A stretch of 64,000 nucleotides of DNA from Kitasatospora cheerisanensis KCTC 2395 (GCF_000696185.1 NZ_KK853997.1:7732325-7796324); one strand, 5' to 3'. Positions 1 to 10,196 are shown, counted from the first letter of the stretch. A program made the numbers and translations. Notes: a model not told the origin generated them from the sequence alone.

Positions 1-1628
1 TGGGCGGGGAGGGCGGCGAGGGCGTCGGCGGCCCGGGCGAGCACCCAGGAGGCGAGGACGTTGGTGTAGGCGTTGTCGTCGAGCCCGGGGCCGTCGGCCC
101 ACGGGTAGGCGTCGTGGTACTCGTCCGGCCCGAGGACCCCGCGGATCGACCAGTGCCCCCGGGCGGGGACGTACTCGGCCGCCGACGCCCAGTACCGGGC
201 GATCTCCAGCAGGGTCTCGGCGCCGGCCTGCGCCAGGAAGTCCCGGTCGCCGGTGGCCCGGTAGTACTGCCAGACGTTGTAGGCGACGGCCAGCCCGACG
301 TGCCGCTGCAGGTGGCTGTGGTCGGGCACCCATCGGCCGGAGAGCGGGTTGAGGTGCACCAGCGGGGACTCCTCCCGGCCGTCGCTGCCGCTCTGCCACG
401 GATAGCTCGCGCCGCGGCGGCCCTCGGCGCGGGCGGCCTGCCGGGCGGCGTCCAGGCGGCGGTGGCGGTAACGGAGCACCGCGCGGGAGAGCTCGGGGAA
501 CCGCAGGTCGAGTACCCGCAGCACGAACAGCTCGTCCCAGAAGACGTGGCCCCGGTACGCCTCGCCGTGCAGGCCGCGGGCCGGAACGCCCACGTCCAGG
601 TCCGCCGAGTGCTCGGAGAAGGTCTGCAGCAGGTGGAACAGGTCGAGGTGCAGCGGGCCCAGGCCGGGGAAGTCCGCGTCGGTGCCGAAGCGCTGCCACA
701 GCTGCGCCCAGCGCAGCGCGTGGCCGGCCAGCAGTTCGTCGAAGTCCCCGGCGTCGGCGGCGAGTCGGCGGGCGGCGTCGAGCGGGTCGCCGGTGGCGGG
801 GTCGTGCGAGGTGTGCACGGCGACGGCCTTGTCGAGGGTGACGGGCAGGCCGGCGGCGGCGTCCAGAGCGAAGGTCTGCGCCGTCCACCCGGCCCGGGTC
901 GCGCCGGTGCGGCCGACCCCGGCGGGCCCGTCCGCGCCCCGCAGCCGGTGGCGGGCGGCGAGCGCGATGCGGCGGCCCGCGCCGGTGGAGACCTCCAGCC
1001 ACAGCGTGCCGTCCTGCTCCGCGCCCTGGCCGCGCGGGCGGAGGTGACGGGCCGTCAGTCCGGTGTAGCGGGGCACGCCCGTGTTGGTGACGGTGCCGTC
1101 GAGGGCGGAGCGGACCTCCAGGCGGCCGGACCAGTTCTCCGGCGTGAGCACGGTCTCCAGGGCGGCCAGGTGCGGCAGGGCCAGGCTGGCCAGGCGGCGC
1201 TGGACCAGCCGGGTGCGCCGGCCCGCGGCGTCCACACACAGCGCCCGGCGGGTCAGCACGCCGCGCCGCAGGTCGAGTTCGAGTTCCTGCTCGGCGGGCG
1301 GGCCGGTGAACCAGGCGCCGCCGGCGGGGCGGAAGGTGACGGGCAGCCAGTTCGGGCAGTTCACCAGGTCCTCGTGGGTGAAGGTCCGCCCGCCGACGAC
1401 CGAGTCGGCCCGGTCGTAGCAGCCCGCCAGGTAGGTGCCCGGGTAGTGCACGCCGTCGGCCACCGCCTCGGGCGCGGCGCCCCGGGTGACCAGGTAGCCG
1501 TTGCCGACGGCGCACAGCGCCTCCCGCAGCCCGACCTCCGCCGGCCCCGCACCGGTCCAGCGCAGCGTCCAGGGATCCGGCATCGGCGGGCGGGCGTTCG
1601 CCCGCGAGGACCTGGCCTCGGACTCCAC
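1..1628 (-). CDS. GH65 family glycoside hydrolase/phosphorylase (C-terminus off the window)
   Basis: The visible 542 residues match the N-terminal and catalytic (alpha/alpha)6-barrel parts of glycoside hydrolase family 65, whose members phosphorolyse or hydrolyse alpha-glucosides such as trehalose, maltose or kojibiose. Family marks seen are an early ALCAVGNGYLVTRG segment and, close to the window edge, GVLGPDEYHDAYPW followed by DNAYTNVLASWVL. The Glu of PDEYH corresponds to the general acid of the family. The gene reads left and its 3' end is outside the window. I chose the GTG at 1628 because GGAGG lies six bases upstream. The ATG at 1583 is an in-frame alternative. Phosphorylase versus hydrolase, and the exact sugar, cannot be decided from the visible part. 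Many actinomycete homologues sit beside a beta-phosphoglucomutase, but no such gene is visible here. Confidence 0.9.
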   Translation of the reverse strand, partial: MESEARSSRANARPPMPDPWTLRWTGAGPAEVGLREALCAVGNGYLVTRGAAPEAVADGVHYPGTYLAGCYDRADSVVGGRTFTHEDLVNCPNWLPVTFRPAGGAWFTGPPAEQELELDLRRGVLTRRALCVDAAGRRTRLVQRRLASLALPHLAALETVLTPENWSGRLEVRSALDGTVTNTGVPRYTGLTARHLRPRGQGAEQDGTLWLEVSTGAGRRIALAARHRLRGADGPAGVGRTGATRAGWTAQTFALDAAAGLPVTLDKAVAVHTSHDPATGDPLDAARRLAADAGDFDELLAGHALRWAQLWQRFGTDADFPGLGPLHLDLFHLLQTFSEHSADLDVGVPARGLHGEAYRGHVFWDELFVLRVLDLRFPELSRAVLRYRHRRLDAARQAARAEGRRGASYPWQSGSDGREESPLVHLNPLSGRWVPDHSHLQRHVGLAVAYNVWQYYRATGDRDFLAQAGAETLLEIARYWASAAEYVPARGHWSIRGVLGPDEYHDAYPWADGPGLDDNAYTNVLASWVLARAADALAALPA

Positions 1629-1705
1629 CGGCCACCTCCGTTCGTGCGGCCCCCGCTCCAGTGTGCCCGCCGGGGCGTGCCGCGGACGGCGGGCGCGGCC
1701 CCGTG

Positions 1706-3133
1706 TCAGCGGACCAGCACGCGTTCGCCGGAGCGCGGCACGACAGCGGTCCAGCCGAGTTCGCGGTCGATCCGGTCGCGCAGGGCCTGCGAGCCGTCCG
1801 GCTCGCCGTGCACCAGGTAGGTCGCGGACGGCGCCGGGGCCGGGCGCAGCCAGTCGAGGACCTCGGCGGCGTCGGCGTGCGCCGAGAACGCCGGGACGTC
1901 GACGACCTCCGCCCGGACCGGCACGTAGCCGCCGTACATCTTCAGGACCCGGGCGCCGTCGACCAGGTCCCGGGCGCGGGTGCCGGCGGCGGCGTAGCCG
2001 ACGACGATCACGGTGTTGCGGGGGTCGGGCAGCAGCCGGCGCAGGTGGCGGACGACGCGGCCGCCGGTGGCCATGCCGGACGCCGACACCAGGACGGCGG
2101 GCAGCGGCGAGCTCTCCAGCTCCAGCGACTCCTGGAGGGAGTGCACCGGCCGGAACGGCTCCGGGCTGATCGCCGCCTCGCCCCGGGCGAGGACCTCCGG
2201 GCGCAGCTCCGGGGCCCGCTCGGCGAAGGCGTCCCGGTAGATGCGCAGGGTGGCGAGCGCCATCGGGCTGTCCACGTGGACCGGGACGCCGGCCGGCAGC
2301 CGTCCGGCGCGGCGCAGTTCGGTGAGCTCGTGCAGGACCACCTCGGTGCGGTCGACGGCGAAGGACGGCACCAGGACGGTCCCGCCGCGCGCCAGGGTGC
2401 GTTCGATCGCCCCGGCGAACCGTTCGCGGGCGGCGCCCTCCTCGTGCCGCCGGCCGCCGTAGGTCGACTCCACCAGCAGCGCGTCCGCGCCCGTGAACGG
2501 CTCGGGCGGGTTCAGCAGCGGGTGGACGGGGCGGCCGAGGTCGCCGCTGACGGCGAGGGTTCCGCCGTCCTCCAGGGTCAGGTGCACCCAGGAGGAGCCG
2601 AGGATGTGCCCGGCCCGGTGCAGGCGCAGCACGGTGCGGTCGGCGATCTCGACCTCGCTGCCGTGCCGCACCGGGTCGAAGCGGGCGAGGGTGCGTTCGA
2701 CGTCGTCCTCGGTGTAGAGCGGCAGCGCCGGGCGGTGCTTCGACCAGCCGTGCCGGTTGGCGTGGTCGGCCTCCTCGCGCAGCAGGCGGGCGCTGTCGCG
2801 GAGGATCAGCTCGGCGATCCGGGCCGTGTACGGCGTGCTGAACACCGGGCCGCGGAACCCGTCGGCGACCAGCTTCGGCAGGTGGCCGCAGTGGTCGAGA
2901 TGGGCGTGGGTGAGCACGACGCAGTGCACGTCGGCCGGGTCCAGCGGCAGCGGACGGCGGTTTCGGCGGCGCAGTTCGGCCGGGCCCTGGAACAGCCCGC
3001 AGTCGATCATCACCCGGGCGTGGTCGGTCTCGACGAGGAACTTGCTGCCGGTGACGGTGCCGACGCCGCCCAGGAAGGTGAGCAGTCCCGGCCGGGGCGA
3101 CGGGGCGGGCCGGTTCTCCCACTGGTTCTCCAT
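1706..3133 (-). CDS. MBL-fold metallo-hydrolase with beta-CASP/RMMBL domains (putative RNase)
   Basis: The 475-residue protein starts at an ATG and opens with FLGGVGTVTGSKFLVE and MIDCGLFQG. It then carries HAHLDHCGHLP, the HxHxDH zinc motif of metallo-beta-lactamase-fold hydrolases. Downstream are the beta-CASP insert (DALLVESTYGGR) and a C-terminal RNA-specificity-type segment with VPAFSAHADAAEVLDWL. This order is that of the CPSF73/YsiA-like nucleases, which cut RNA in the cytoplasm. The activity here is inferred from family only. It lies just upstream, in transcription order, of the GH65 gene and downstream of an Rv1733c-type membrane protein. In Streptomyces such MBL genes are often part of stress/dormancy islands with universal stress proteins. 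Confidence 0.9.
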   Translation of the reverse strand: MENQWENRPAPSPRPGLLTFLGGVGTVTGSKFLVETDHARVMIDCGLFQGPAELRRRNRRPLPLDPADVHCVVLTHAHLDHCGHLPKLVADGFRGPVFSTPYTARIAELILRDSARLLREEADHANRHGWSKHRPALPLYTEDDVERTLARFDPVRHGSEVEIADRTVLRLHRAGHILGSSWVHLTLEDGGTLAVSGDLGRPVHPLLNPPEPFTGADALLVESTYGGRRHEEGAARERFAGAIERTLARGGTVLVPSFAVDRTEVVLHELTELRRAGRLPAGVPVHVDSPMALATLRIYRDAFAERAPELRPEVLARGEAAISPEPFRPVHSLQESLELESSPLPAVLVSASGMATGGRVVRHLRRLLPDPRNTVIVVGYAAAGTRARDLVDGARVLKMYGGYVPVRAEVVDVPAFSAHADAAEVLDWLRPAPAPSATYLVHGEPDGSQALRDRIDRELGWTAVVPRSGERVLVR

Positions 3134-3212
3134 CGGGACCTCCAGGTTCTCCTCCGACCCAGCATCCGCCCGAGCTTGCCGCGGCGCAGCGGACGGCCGC
3201 CCTGACGGGCCG

Positions 3213-3770
3213 TCAGCTCGGCTGGCGGCGGGTCCAGTGCGGCTCGACCAGCAGCCACTCCGCGTCCCAGCGGGCGTAGCGGCGGCGGTCGAGGACGACC
3301 CGCCCGCCGTCCCGCACCAGGACGCCGACCAGCGGCAGCGCGGTGGCCGTGAGCAGCCCGGCGATCCAGCCCGTCACGGCGGCCTGCCCGGTGGTGGCCG
3401 GCGGGCGGACGACCGTCCCGGCGGCGTCCAGCCAGATCCGCACCTCGGCGCCGGCGCGCTCCCCGGGGACGACCCGGGCGATGCCCCGGTGGGCGGTGCC
3501 GTCGGCGGAGGTCCAGGTCACGGTGGCCGGAACCGTGGCGGTGCCGGCCCCGACCGGGACGTTCTCGGCGACCCGCGCCGTCACCGGGTGCCGGGACGCG
3601 GCCTCCGCCCGGGCGGCCCGGGCCTGGTCGTGGTCCACCGCCAGACCCACCGCGAGAGCCGCCGGGAGGCCGGCCACCGCCAGCAGCAGCGCGAGCGCCG
3701 ACAGCCACCACTGAATCCGGTCACTGCCCCGCCGGAGCGGGTTCTTCCGTTGCCGCAAACGCCCGCGCAT
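3213..3770 (-). CDS. Rv1733c-type membrane protein
   Basis: The 185-residue protein begins with a basic RKNPLRRGSDRIQWW segment, followed by a hydrophobic helix at about residues 22-44. An extracytoplasmic beta-rich domain (VTARVAENVPVG through VRIWLDAAGTVV) comes next, then a second helix at about 129-151 and a basic tail. The order NPLRR-D-R, helix, small domain, helix is that of the actinobacterial Rv1733c family, known from the M. tuberculosis dormancy regulon. Its biochemical role is unknown. It is transcribed toward the MBL gene (79-base gap), so the two may be cotranscribed. The ATG at 3770 is the natural start. Confidence 0.8.
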   Translation of the reverse strand: MRGRLRQRKNPLRRGSDRIQWWLSALALLLAVAGLPAALAVGLAVDHDQARAARAEAASRHPVTARVAENVPVGAGTATVPATVTWTSADGTAHRGIARVVPGERAGAEVRIWLDAAGTVVRPPATTGQAAVTGWIAGLLTATALPLVGVLVRDGGRVVLDRRRYARWDAEWLLVEPHWTRRQPS

Positions 3771-3843
3771 GACGTCCGCCTCCTCATCGGTCCACCGTGG
3801 CCGTCCCTGACACCAGCCTTCCCGGCCGAGACCGGCGCCACAT

Positions 3844-3860
3844 GGGTCCGAAAGGCCCTA
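3844..3860. promoter_or_regulatory. Imperfect dyad upstream of the Rv1733c-type gene
   Basis: The segment reads GGGTCCGAAAGGCCCTA, an imperfect GGGNCC / GGCCC dyad about 75 bases upstream of the minus-strand membrane protein gene. GGG(A/T)C-centred dyads upstream of dormancy genes are typical of DevR/OsdR-like response regulators in actinobacteria. The resemblance is by eye only, and the arms match at about five of seven positions. Confidence 0.3.
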
Positions 3861-3930
3861 TTCCAGGGGCAAGGGGCCCGGAGCGCAACCCGGTGCCCGG
3901 GGCTGCGCCCGCGCGACGGAACCGGACGCG

Positions 3931-4420
3931 GCACTGGAACCGCTGCGCCGGGTGCTGCCGGAGCGCGGGCGCCCGGAGACGGTCGCCGCGGCGGTGGCGG
4001 CCGTCCGGGCGGCACGGGTCGGCGGCGCGGGCGGCCCGAACCTGTGGGAGCTCGGCGTGCTGGCCGAGACGGACGTCGTGGAGGCGGGCCGGCTGCTGTT
4101 CGAGCTGGAGCGGGAACTCCGGCCGGTGCCGCGGCTGCCCGCCACCGCCGAGGGCCGCGACCGGGCGCCGGCCCGGTACTGCCTGCGGGAGCTGCTGGAC
4201 GGCCGGCTCGACCCGGTGGCGGCGGCGGGGCGGATCGGCTCCGGGCTGTGCCCCGCCGACGACCCCGGCTCGCCGCTGTGGCCGGTCCGCGGCCGGCCGC
4301 ACCGTGCGGAGGACCAGCAGGAGCACGGCAGCGGGCCGACGGTGGAGCAGGTGGCCGAACTGCGCGAGCCGGCGGCCCGGTTGCTGGCCGGTCCGGCGTC
4401 CTGGCACGGGTGTTCGGGGC
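3931..4420 (+). pseudogene. Unrecognised coding-like segment without clear ends
   Basis: From about 3931 to 4420 the plus-strand frame containing GTG 3952 shows strong actinomycete codon bias and a protein-like composition (for example LWELGVLAETDVVEAGRLL and ARYCLRELLDGRLDPVAAA). It also has an even spread of Leu, Ala and Glu. There is no convincing start with a ribosome binding site, and after about 4420 the bias disappears without a stop, so both ends look eroded. I do not recognise the family. It lies divergent from the Rv1733c-type gene and upstream of the alcohol dehydrogenase. It is most likely the remnant of a gene or a frameshifted small gene. Confidence 0.35.
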
Positions 4421-4575
4421 GCGCGGTTTGCACCCCCGGCGTCGTTCGCCGTCCGGGGCGGCACGGGGCGGGCGGGGGAGCAGGCTGGTGGGAGGAGTCG
4501 GGTCCGTCCGTCGTCGCGGGGCGTCGTTCGTCGCCGGGCGGGCGTCGGGTGGGCGTCGAGCGGTGGGAGGCAGCG

Positions 4576-5614
4576 ATGCGCGGCACGGAGTCGTCCGGCG
4601 GGGAGGTGGCGGCCTGGGTGGTGGACCGGCCAGGTCCGGTGGGGCGGTGGGCGGGGCGGGCCGCTGGTGCGGGAGCGGCGGCCGGCGCCCGTGCCCGGTG
4701 CGGGGGAGATCCTGGTCGAGGTGGAGGCGTGCGGGGTGTGCCGCACCGACCTGCACCTCGCCGAGGGCGATCTGCCGCCGCACCTGCCGAGGTGCACGCC
4801 GGGCCACGAGGTGGTCGGGCAGGTGGTGTCGACCGGGCCGGGGGTGACGGAGTTCGCGGTCGGCGACCGGGCCGGGGTGGCCTGGCTGGCCGGGGTGTGC
4901 GGGCGGTGCCGGTACTGCCGCAGCGGGCGGGAGAACCTGTGCCCGGGGTCGACGTACACCGGCTGGGACCGGCACGGCGGCTACGCCGACGCCGTCACCG
5001 CCGACGCCCGGTTCGCGTACCGGCTGCCCGCGGGGCCGCCGGCCGAGGAGCTGGCGCCGCTGCTGTGCGCCGGGATCATCGGCCACCGGGCGCTGGAGCG
5101 GGCCGAGTTGCCCGCGGGCGGCCTGCTCGGCATCTACGGGTTCGGGGCGTCCGCGCACCTGACCGCGCAGATCGCGCTCGCCCGGGGTGCGCGGCTGGCG
5201 GTGTTCACCCGCGGCGAGGCGGCCCGGGGTCTGGCGCGGGAGCTGGGTGCGGGCTTCGCCGGGGACTCGTACGACCCGCCGCCCGAACCGCTGGCCGCGG
5301 CGATCCTGTTCGCGCCCGTCGGGGAGCTCGTGCCGGTCGCCCTGGCCGCGCTGGACCGCGGCGGCACCCTGGCGGTCGCCGGGATCCACCTCACCGACAT
5401 CCCGGTGCTGAACTACCGTCAGCACCTGTTCCAGGAGCGGACGCTGCGCAGCGTCACCGCCAACACCCGGGCCGGCGGCCGGGAGTTCCTGGCGGAGGCC
5501 GCCCGGGTGCGGCCGTCGGTCCGGGTCGACCGCTACCCGATGGGGCGCGCGGACGCGGCGCTCGCGGACCTCGCCGCCGACCGGGTGACCGGCGTCGCGG
5601 TGCTCGTCCGGTAG
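4576..5614 (+). CDS. Zinc-dependent alcohol dehydrogenase, frameshifted near its N-terminus
   Basis: The product is a medium-chain zinc alcohol dehydrogenase of about 345 residues. It shows ACGVCRTDLHL (catalytic zinc Cys), GHEVVG (His-Glu), the structural-zinc cluster CGRCRYCRSGRENLC and a Rossmann-like GIYGFGASAHL. The start ATG at 4576 gives VAAWVVDRPGPV, the usual N-terminal strand of this ADH type, but it is in another frame from the rest. The frame changes in the G-rich stretch 4640-4662, and removing one G joins the two parts as VAAWVVDRPGPV...GPLVRERRPAPVPG. As the sequence stands the gene is broken, and a sequencing error is the simplest cause. Related Streptomyces ADHs lie in stress islands with Rv1733c-type and MBL genes, as here. 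Confidence 0.85.
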
Positions 5615-5668
5615 CGGCGGGACGCCGCCCGCGCACGGGCCCGGTGCGGCCCGGGTGTGCCTCAGAGG

Positions 5669-5743
5669 CAAATGTACGGACAAATGAAGAGGCCGTCTTG
5701 CGGTGGGCCGCCGGGCGGGCCTAGCTTAATGTCCGTACATTTG
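5669..5743. promoter_or_regulatory. Paired operator and promoter of the sulfide operon
   Basis: CAAATGTACGGACA (5669-5682) and TGTCCGTACATTTG (5730-5743) are perfect 14-bp inverted copies. Each contains a near-palindrome TGTMCGKACA. Between them a possible -35 (TTGCGG, 5698) and -10 (TAGCTT, 5722) are 18 bases apart, so a repressor bound at the second copy would cover the start of transcription. The arrangement is visible directly. The regulator is not known; the GntR protein at 9400 is one candidate. Confidence 0.6.
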
Positions 5744-5763
5744 GCCAGGCCGGGGAGGCCCCT

Positions 5764-6963
<1,200 letters not shown>

Positions 6964-7051
6964 CCCCCGCCGCCCGACCCCGTGCACACCCCCGTCCCGC
7001 CGGCCGCCGGCCGCGCGGGGCACCACCACCCACCCTCCTCAGGAGTTCGAT

Positions 7052-8479
7052 ATGACGACGCCCGCCTCCGGGCCGCTGGTCTTCGTGCAGTTCTACCTCG
7101 ACTGCCTCTCCCACGCCTCGTACCTGGTCGGTGACCGCACCACCGGCCGGGCCGTCGTGGTCGACCCGCAGCGCGACGTCCACGAGTACCTGGAGACCGC
7201 CGAGCAGCACGGGCTGACCATCGAGCGGGTGATCGAGACCCACATCCACGCCGACTTCCTCTCCGGCCACCTGGAGCTGGCCGAGCGCACCGGCGCGCGG
7301 ATCTCCTACGGCTCCGTCGCCGTGCTCGACTTCGACACCGAGCCGCTCGGCGACGGCGAACGGATCCGCCTCGGCCAGGTCGACCTGGAGATCCTGCACA
7401 CCCCGGGCCACACCCCGGAGTCGATCTGCGTCGTGGTGCGCGAACAGGCCGACGACGCCGTCCCGTTCGGCGTGCTCACCGGCGACACGCTGTTCATCGG
7501 CGACGTTGGCCGACCCGACCTGCTCAGCTCCCGCGGCCGCTCCGCCGAGGAGATGGGCCGGCTGCTCTACCACTCCACCCGCGCGCTGCTCACCCTCCCC
7601 GACGACACCCGGGTCTACCCGGCGCACGGCGCCGGCTCGGCCTGTGGCAAGAACCTGTCCACCGAACTGAGCTGCACCATCGGCAACCAGCGCCGCGCCA
7701 ACTACGCGCTGGCCGACATGACCGAGGACGAGTTCGTCGCCGTGGTCGCCTCCGGCCAGCCCGCAGTGCCCGCCTACTTCGCGTTCACCTCGGTGCGCAA
7801 CCGGCAGGCCCGCCCGGTGCTGGACGAGGACACCGCCGTCCCCGCGCTCGCCCCGGCGGAGTTCCTGGCGGCCCGGGCCGGCGGCGCCACCGTGCTGGAC
7901 ACCCGCGACCCCGAGGCGTTCGCCGCCGCCCACCTGCACGGCGCGGTCAACATCCCGCTCGGCGGCCGGTTCGCCGAACTCGCCGGCCAGGTCCTCGACG
8001 CCCAGGACGCCGTCATTCTGTGCGGCGACCCGGACACCGCCGTCGAGGCCCGCAACCGACTGGCCCGGATCGGCTTCGACCGCGTGCTCGGCGCCCTGAG
8101 CACCCCCGTGGACGCGGTCGACCCCGCCTGCCTGACCGCCGCGATACGCGTGGACGCCGGCCCGCTCGCCGCCGAACTGGCAGGCGCCGGAAGCGAGTTC
8201 GAGCTGCTGGACGTGCGCGGCCCGGGCGAGGTGCGGGACAACGGCACCATCCCCGGCGCCCGGCTGCTGCCGCTGCCGGAACTGCTCGCCCGGCTGGGCG
8301 AACTGCCGACCGAACGGCCGCTGACGGTGATCTGCGCGAGCGGCAACCGCTCCTCGGTGGCGGCGTCCGTGCTGCGCGCCCGCGGCTTCGAGGCCACCGA
8401 CCTGCGCGGCGGCTTCGGCGCCTGGCGCGGCGAGGTCGCCCGGCCCGCCGGCAGCGCCCCGGACGGCGTCCCGGCGTGA
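7052..8479 (+). CDS. Persulfide dioxygenase-rhodanese fusion (CstB/ETHE1-like)
   Basis: The N-terminal half is an ETHE1-type metallo-beta-lactamase domain: THIHADFLSGH, HTPGHTPESICVV and LFIGDVGRPDLL. The C-terminal half holds two rhodanese domains. The first (about 275-345) begins LDTRDPEAFAAAHLHGAVNIPLG with a Cys in ILCGDPDTA. The second (about 385-465) ends in the active loop VICASGNRSS. This is the CstB architecture, in which the iron dioxygenase oxidises persulfide to sulfite and the rhodanese moves sulfane sulfur to form thiosulfate. AGGAG lies seven bases before the ATG. The stop overlaps the GTG of the next gene (GTGA), so the pair is translationally coupled. The product of the SQR is the expected substrate. 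Confidence 0.93.
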   Translation: MTTPASGPLVFVQFYLDCLSHASYLVGDRTTGRAVVVDPQRDVHEYLETAEQHGLTIERVIETHIHADFLSGHLELAERTGARISYGSVAVLDFDTEPLGDGERIRLGQVDLEILHTPGHTPESICVVVREQADDAVPFGVLTGDTLFIGDVGRPDLLSSRGRSAEEMGRLLYHSTRALLTLPDDTRVYPAHGAGSACGKNLSTELSCTIGNQRRANYALADMTEDEFVAVVASGQPAVPAYFAFTSVRNRQARPVLDEDTAVPALAPAEFLAARAGGATVLDTRDPEAFAAAHLHGAVNIPLGGRFAELAGQVLDAQDAVILCGDPDTAVEARNRLARIGFDRVLGALSTPVDAVDPACLTAAIRVDAGPLAAELAGAGSEFELLDVRGPGEVRDNGTIPGARLLPLPELLARLGELPTERPLTVICASGNRSSVAASVLRARGFEATDLRGGFGAWRGEVARPAGSAPDGVPA

Positions 8480-9270
8480 GCGTGCTGATCACCGCTCTGC
8501 TCTGCGGAGCCGTGGTCGGCGTGGCCCTCGGCGCGCTCGGCGGCGGCGGGGGAGTGCTCGCCGTCCCGGCCCTGGTGTACCTGCTGGGCGTCCCGCCCGC
8601 CGAGGCCGGGACGACCAGCCTGGTCATCGTCACCGCCACCACCGTCACCGCGCTGTTGCGCCACGCCGGCACCGGGAACGTCCGCTGGCGCACCGGCACG
8701 CTGTTCGCCGCGGCCGGCGTGCTCCCGGCGATCGGGACGTCCGTGCTCGCCCACCGCATCCCGCAGTCGGCGCTGACCGCCGCGTTCGCCGTGCTGGCCG
8801 CCGTGGCCGCCGCGGTGATGCTGCGCGGCACCCGGGCGGCGCGGCGGGCGCCCGCGGCGGACGGCGACGGCGACGGGACGGCCGGGGCCCCGGCCGGGCG
8901 GGGCGGGCGGCTGCGGACGGTCGCGGCCGGAGCGGGACTCGGCGCGGTGACCGGACTGCTGGGCGTCGGCGGCGGCTTCCTCGCCGTGCCCGCGCTGGTG
9001 TCGGTGCTCCGGCTGCCGATGCGGCGGGCCGTCGGCACCAGCCTGGTGGTCATCCTGATCAACTCGGTGGTCTCGCTCACCACCCGCCTCGCGGTCTCCG
9101 GCATCACCCTCGACCTGGCGGTCTTCGGGCCGTTCGTGGGCGCCGCGATCCTCGGCGCCTGGGACGGCAAGCGGCTGGCGGGCCGGCTCTCCGGCGCCGC
9201 CCTCCAGCGGGCCTTCGCCGCCGTCCTGCTCGCCGTGGCCGCCTTCATGCTGATCGGCGCTGGCGCCTGA
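8476..9270 (+). CDS. TauE/SafE (TSUP) family sulfite/sulfur-compound exporter
   Basis: The 264-residue polytopic protein has about eight membrane helices in two related halves. They start GALGGGGGVLAVPALVYLLG and GLLGVGGGFLAVPALVSVL, the glycine-rich repeat signature of the TSUP (TauE/SafE) family of anion exporters. The start GTG at 8476 overlaps the stop of the persulfide dioxygenase gene. After SQR and dioxygenase, an exporter for sulfite or thiosulfate completes a detoxification chain. The exported anion is inferred from context. A strong terminator follows immediately. Confidence 0.9.
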   Translation: MSVLITALLCGAVVGVALGALGGGGGVLAVPALVYLLGVPPAEAGTTSLVIVTATTVTALLRHAGTGNVRWRTGTLFAAAGVLPAIGTSVLAHRIPQSALTAAFAVLAAVAAAVMLRGTRAARRAPAADGDGDGTAGAPAGRGGRLRTVAAGAGLGAVTGLLGVGGGFLAVPALVSVLRLPMRRAVGTSLVVILINSVVSLTTRLAVSGITLDLAVFGPFVGAAILGAWDGKRLAGRLSGAALQRAFAAVLLAVAAFMLIGAGA

Positions 9271-9278
9271 CGGCTCCC

Positions 9279-9324
9279 ACGACCGCCGCCCGGGGGCCAC
9301 CCCCGGGCGGCGGTCGTCCGATTT
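9279..9324 (+). terminator. Intrinsic terminator of the sulfide operon
   Basis: There is an uninterrupted 18-bp stem (ACGACCGCCGCCCGGGGG at 9279-9296, complement at 9300-9317) with a 3-base loop. It is followed by CCGATTTT, and it begins eight bases after the exporter stop. Confidence 0.85.
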
Positions 9325-9348
9325 TGTGCTGTCCCCCGGAAGCACGAA
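9323..9348. promoter_or_regulatory. Candidate GntR operator
   Basis: TTTGTGCT (9323-9330) and AGCACGAA (9341-9348) form an inverted repeat, seven of eight positions matching, with a 10-base gap. It lies about 50 bases upstream of the GntR gene, a usual place for autoregulation by this family. The assignment is inference. Confidence 0.35.
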
Positions 9349-9399
9349 CATGGGCAGCGTGCTGCGCACCACCCATCCGATCGACCCCAGGACGGCGCC

Positions 9400-10179
9400 G
9401 TGACCTCCGACCCCGGGCCCAGGCCCCTCACCCGGTCCGCGGGCAGTCCGCTCTGGGCGCAGCTGCGCGCCGACCTGCTGCGCCGGCTCGACGAGGGCGA
9501 GTTCCGCGACGTGTTCCCCGGCGAGCACGACCTGGTCGCCGAGTACGGGGTCAGCCGGCACACCGTCCGCGAGGCGCTGCGCGGGCTGCGCGAGGAGGGC
9601 CTGGTCACCGCCCGGCGCGGCCGGGCCTCCCGGTTCACCGCGAGCCGCCCGCTGGAGCAGGACGTCGGCGAGGCGTACAGCCTGTTCCGCTCGGTCGAGG
9701 AGGTCGGCGCCGTCCAGCGCAGCGTGGTGCGGGCGCTCGACCGGCGGGCCGACGGCGTCATCGCCGCCCGGCTGGGCCTGGAGGAGTCGACGCCGCTGGT
9801 CTACCTGGAACGCGTCCGGCTGGCCGACGAAGAACCGCTCGCGGTGGACCGGATCTGGCTCCCGGCGGACGTGGCCGCGCCGCTGCTGGACGTCGACTTC
9901 ACCCACACCTCGCTGTACGACGAGCTCGAACGTCACTGCGGCAGCCGGATCCGCGGCGGCTGGGAGCGGATCCGCGCCGTCGTCCCCGGGCGGGGGGAGC
10001 GGATCCTGCTCGACTGCCCGGAGACCACCGCGCTGCTCGCGATCGACCGGCTCGGCCGCGACGACGACGGCCGGCTGATCGAGTGGCGCCAGACCCTGGT
10101 CCGGGCGGACCGGTTCGCCGTCTCGGCCGCGTTCTCCGCGCACGACTACCGGATGGGCGCCCCGGTCCAGATGGTCTGA
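9400..10179 (+). CDS. GntR family transcriptional regulator with UTRA ligand domain
   Basis: The 259-residue protein has an N-terminal winged helix-turn-helix (FPGEHDLVAEYGVSRHTV then REALRGLREEGLVTARRG). A UTRA-type effector domain follows from about residue 95, with LVYLERVRLADEEPLAVDR and the late LIEWRQTLVRADRFAVSA. HutC/UTRA regulators bind small ligands and release their operators. The GTG at 9400 follows an AGGA at a 7-base spacing. The gene lies just after the sulfide operon terminator on the same strand, so it may control that operon. Sugar- or amino-acid-linked control of something else is equally possible. Confidence 0.88.
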   Translation: MTSDPGPRPLTRSAGSPLWAQLRADLLRRLDEGEFRDVFPGEHDLVAEYGVSRHTVREALRGLREEGLVTARRGRASRFTASRPLEQDVGEAYSLFRSVEEVGAVQRSVVRALDRRADGVIAARLGLEESTPLVYLERVRLADEEPLAVDRIWLPADVAAPLLDVDFTHTSLYDELERHCGSRIRGGWERIRAVVPGRGERILLDCPETTALLAIDRLGRDDDGRLIEWRQTLVRADRFAVSAAFSAHDYRMGAPVQMV

Positions 10180-10196
10180 CGCCACGTCGGGCGCGG

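Noticed and set aside
114..1820. Long open plus-strand frame opposite the GH65 gene, and many similar long frames opposite or beside other genes
   Set aside because: Arg/Pro/Gly-rich or Val/Gly/Gln-rich shadow translations caused by high GC; the opposite frame has clear family motifs and correct codon bias.
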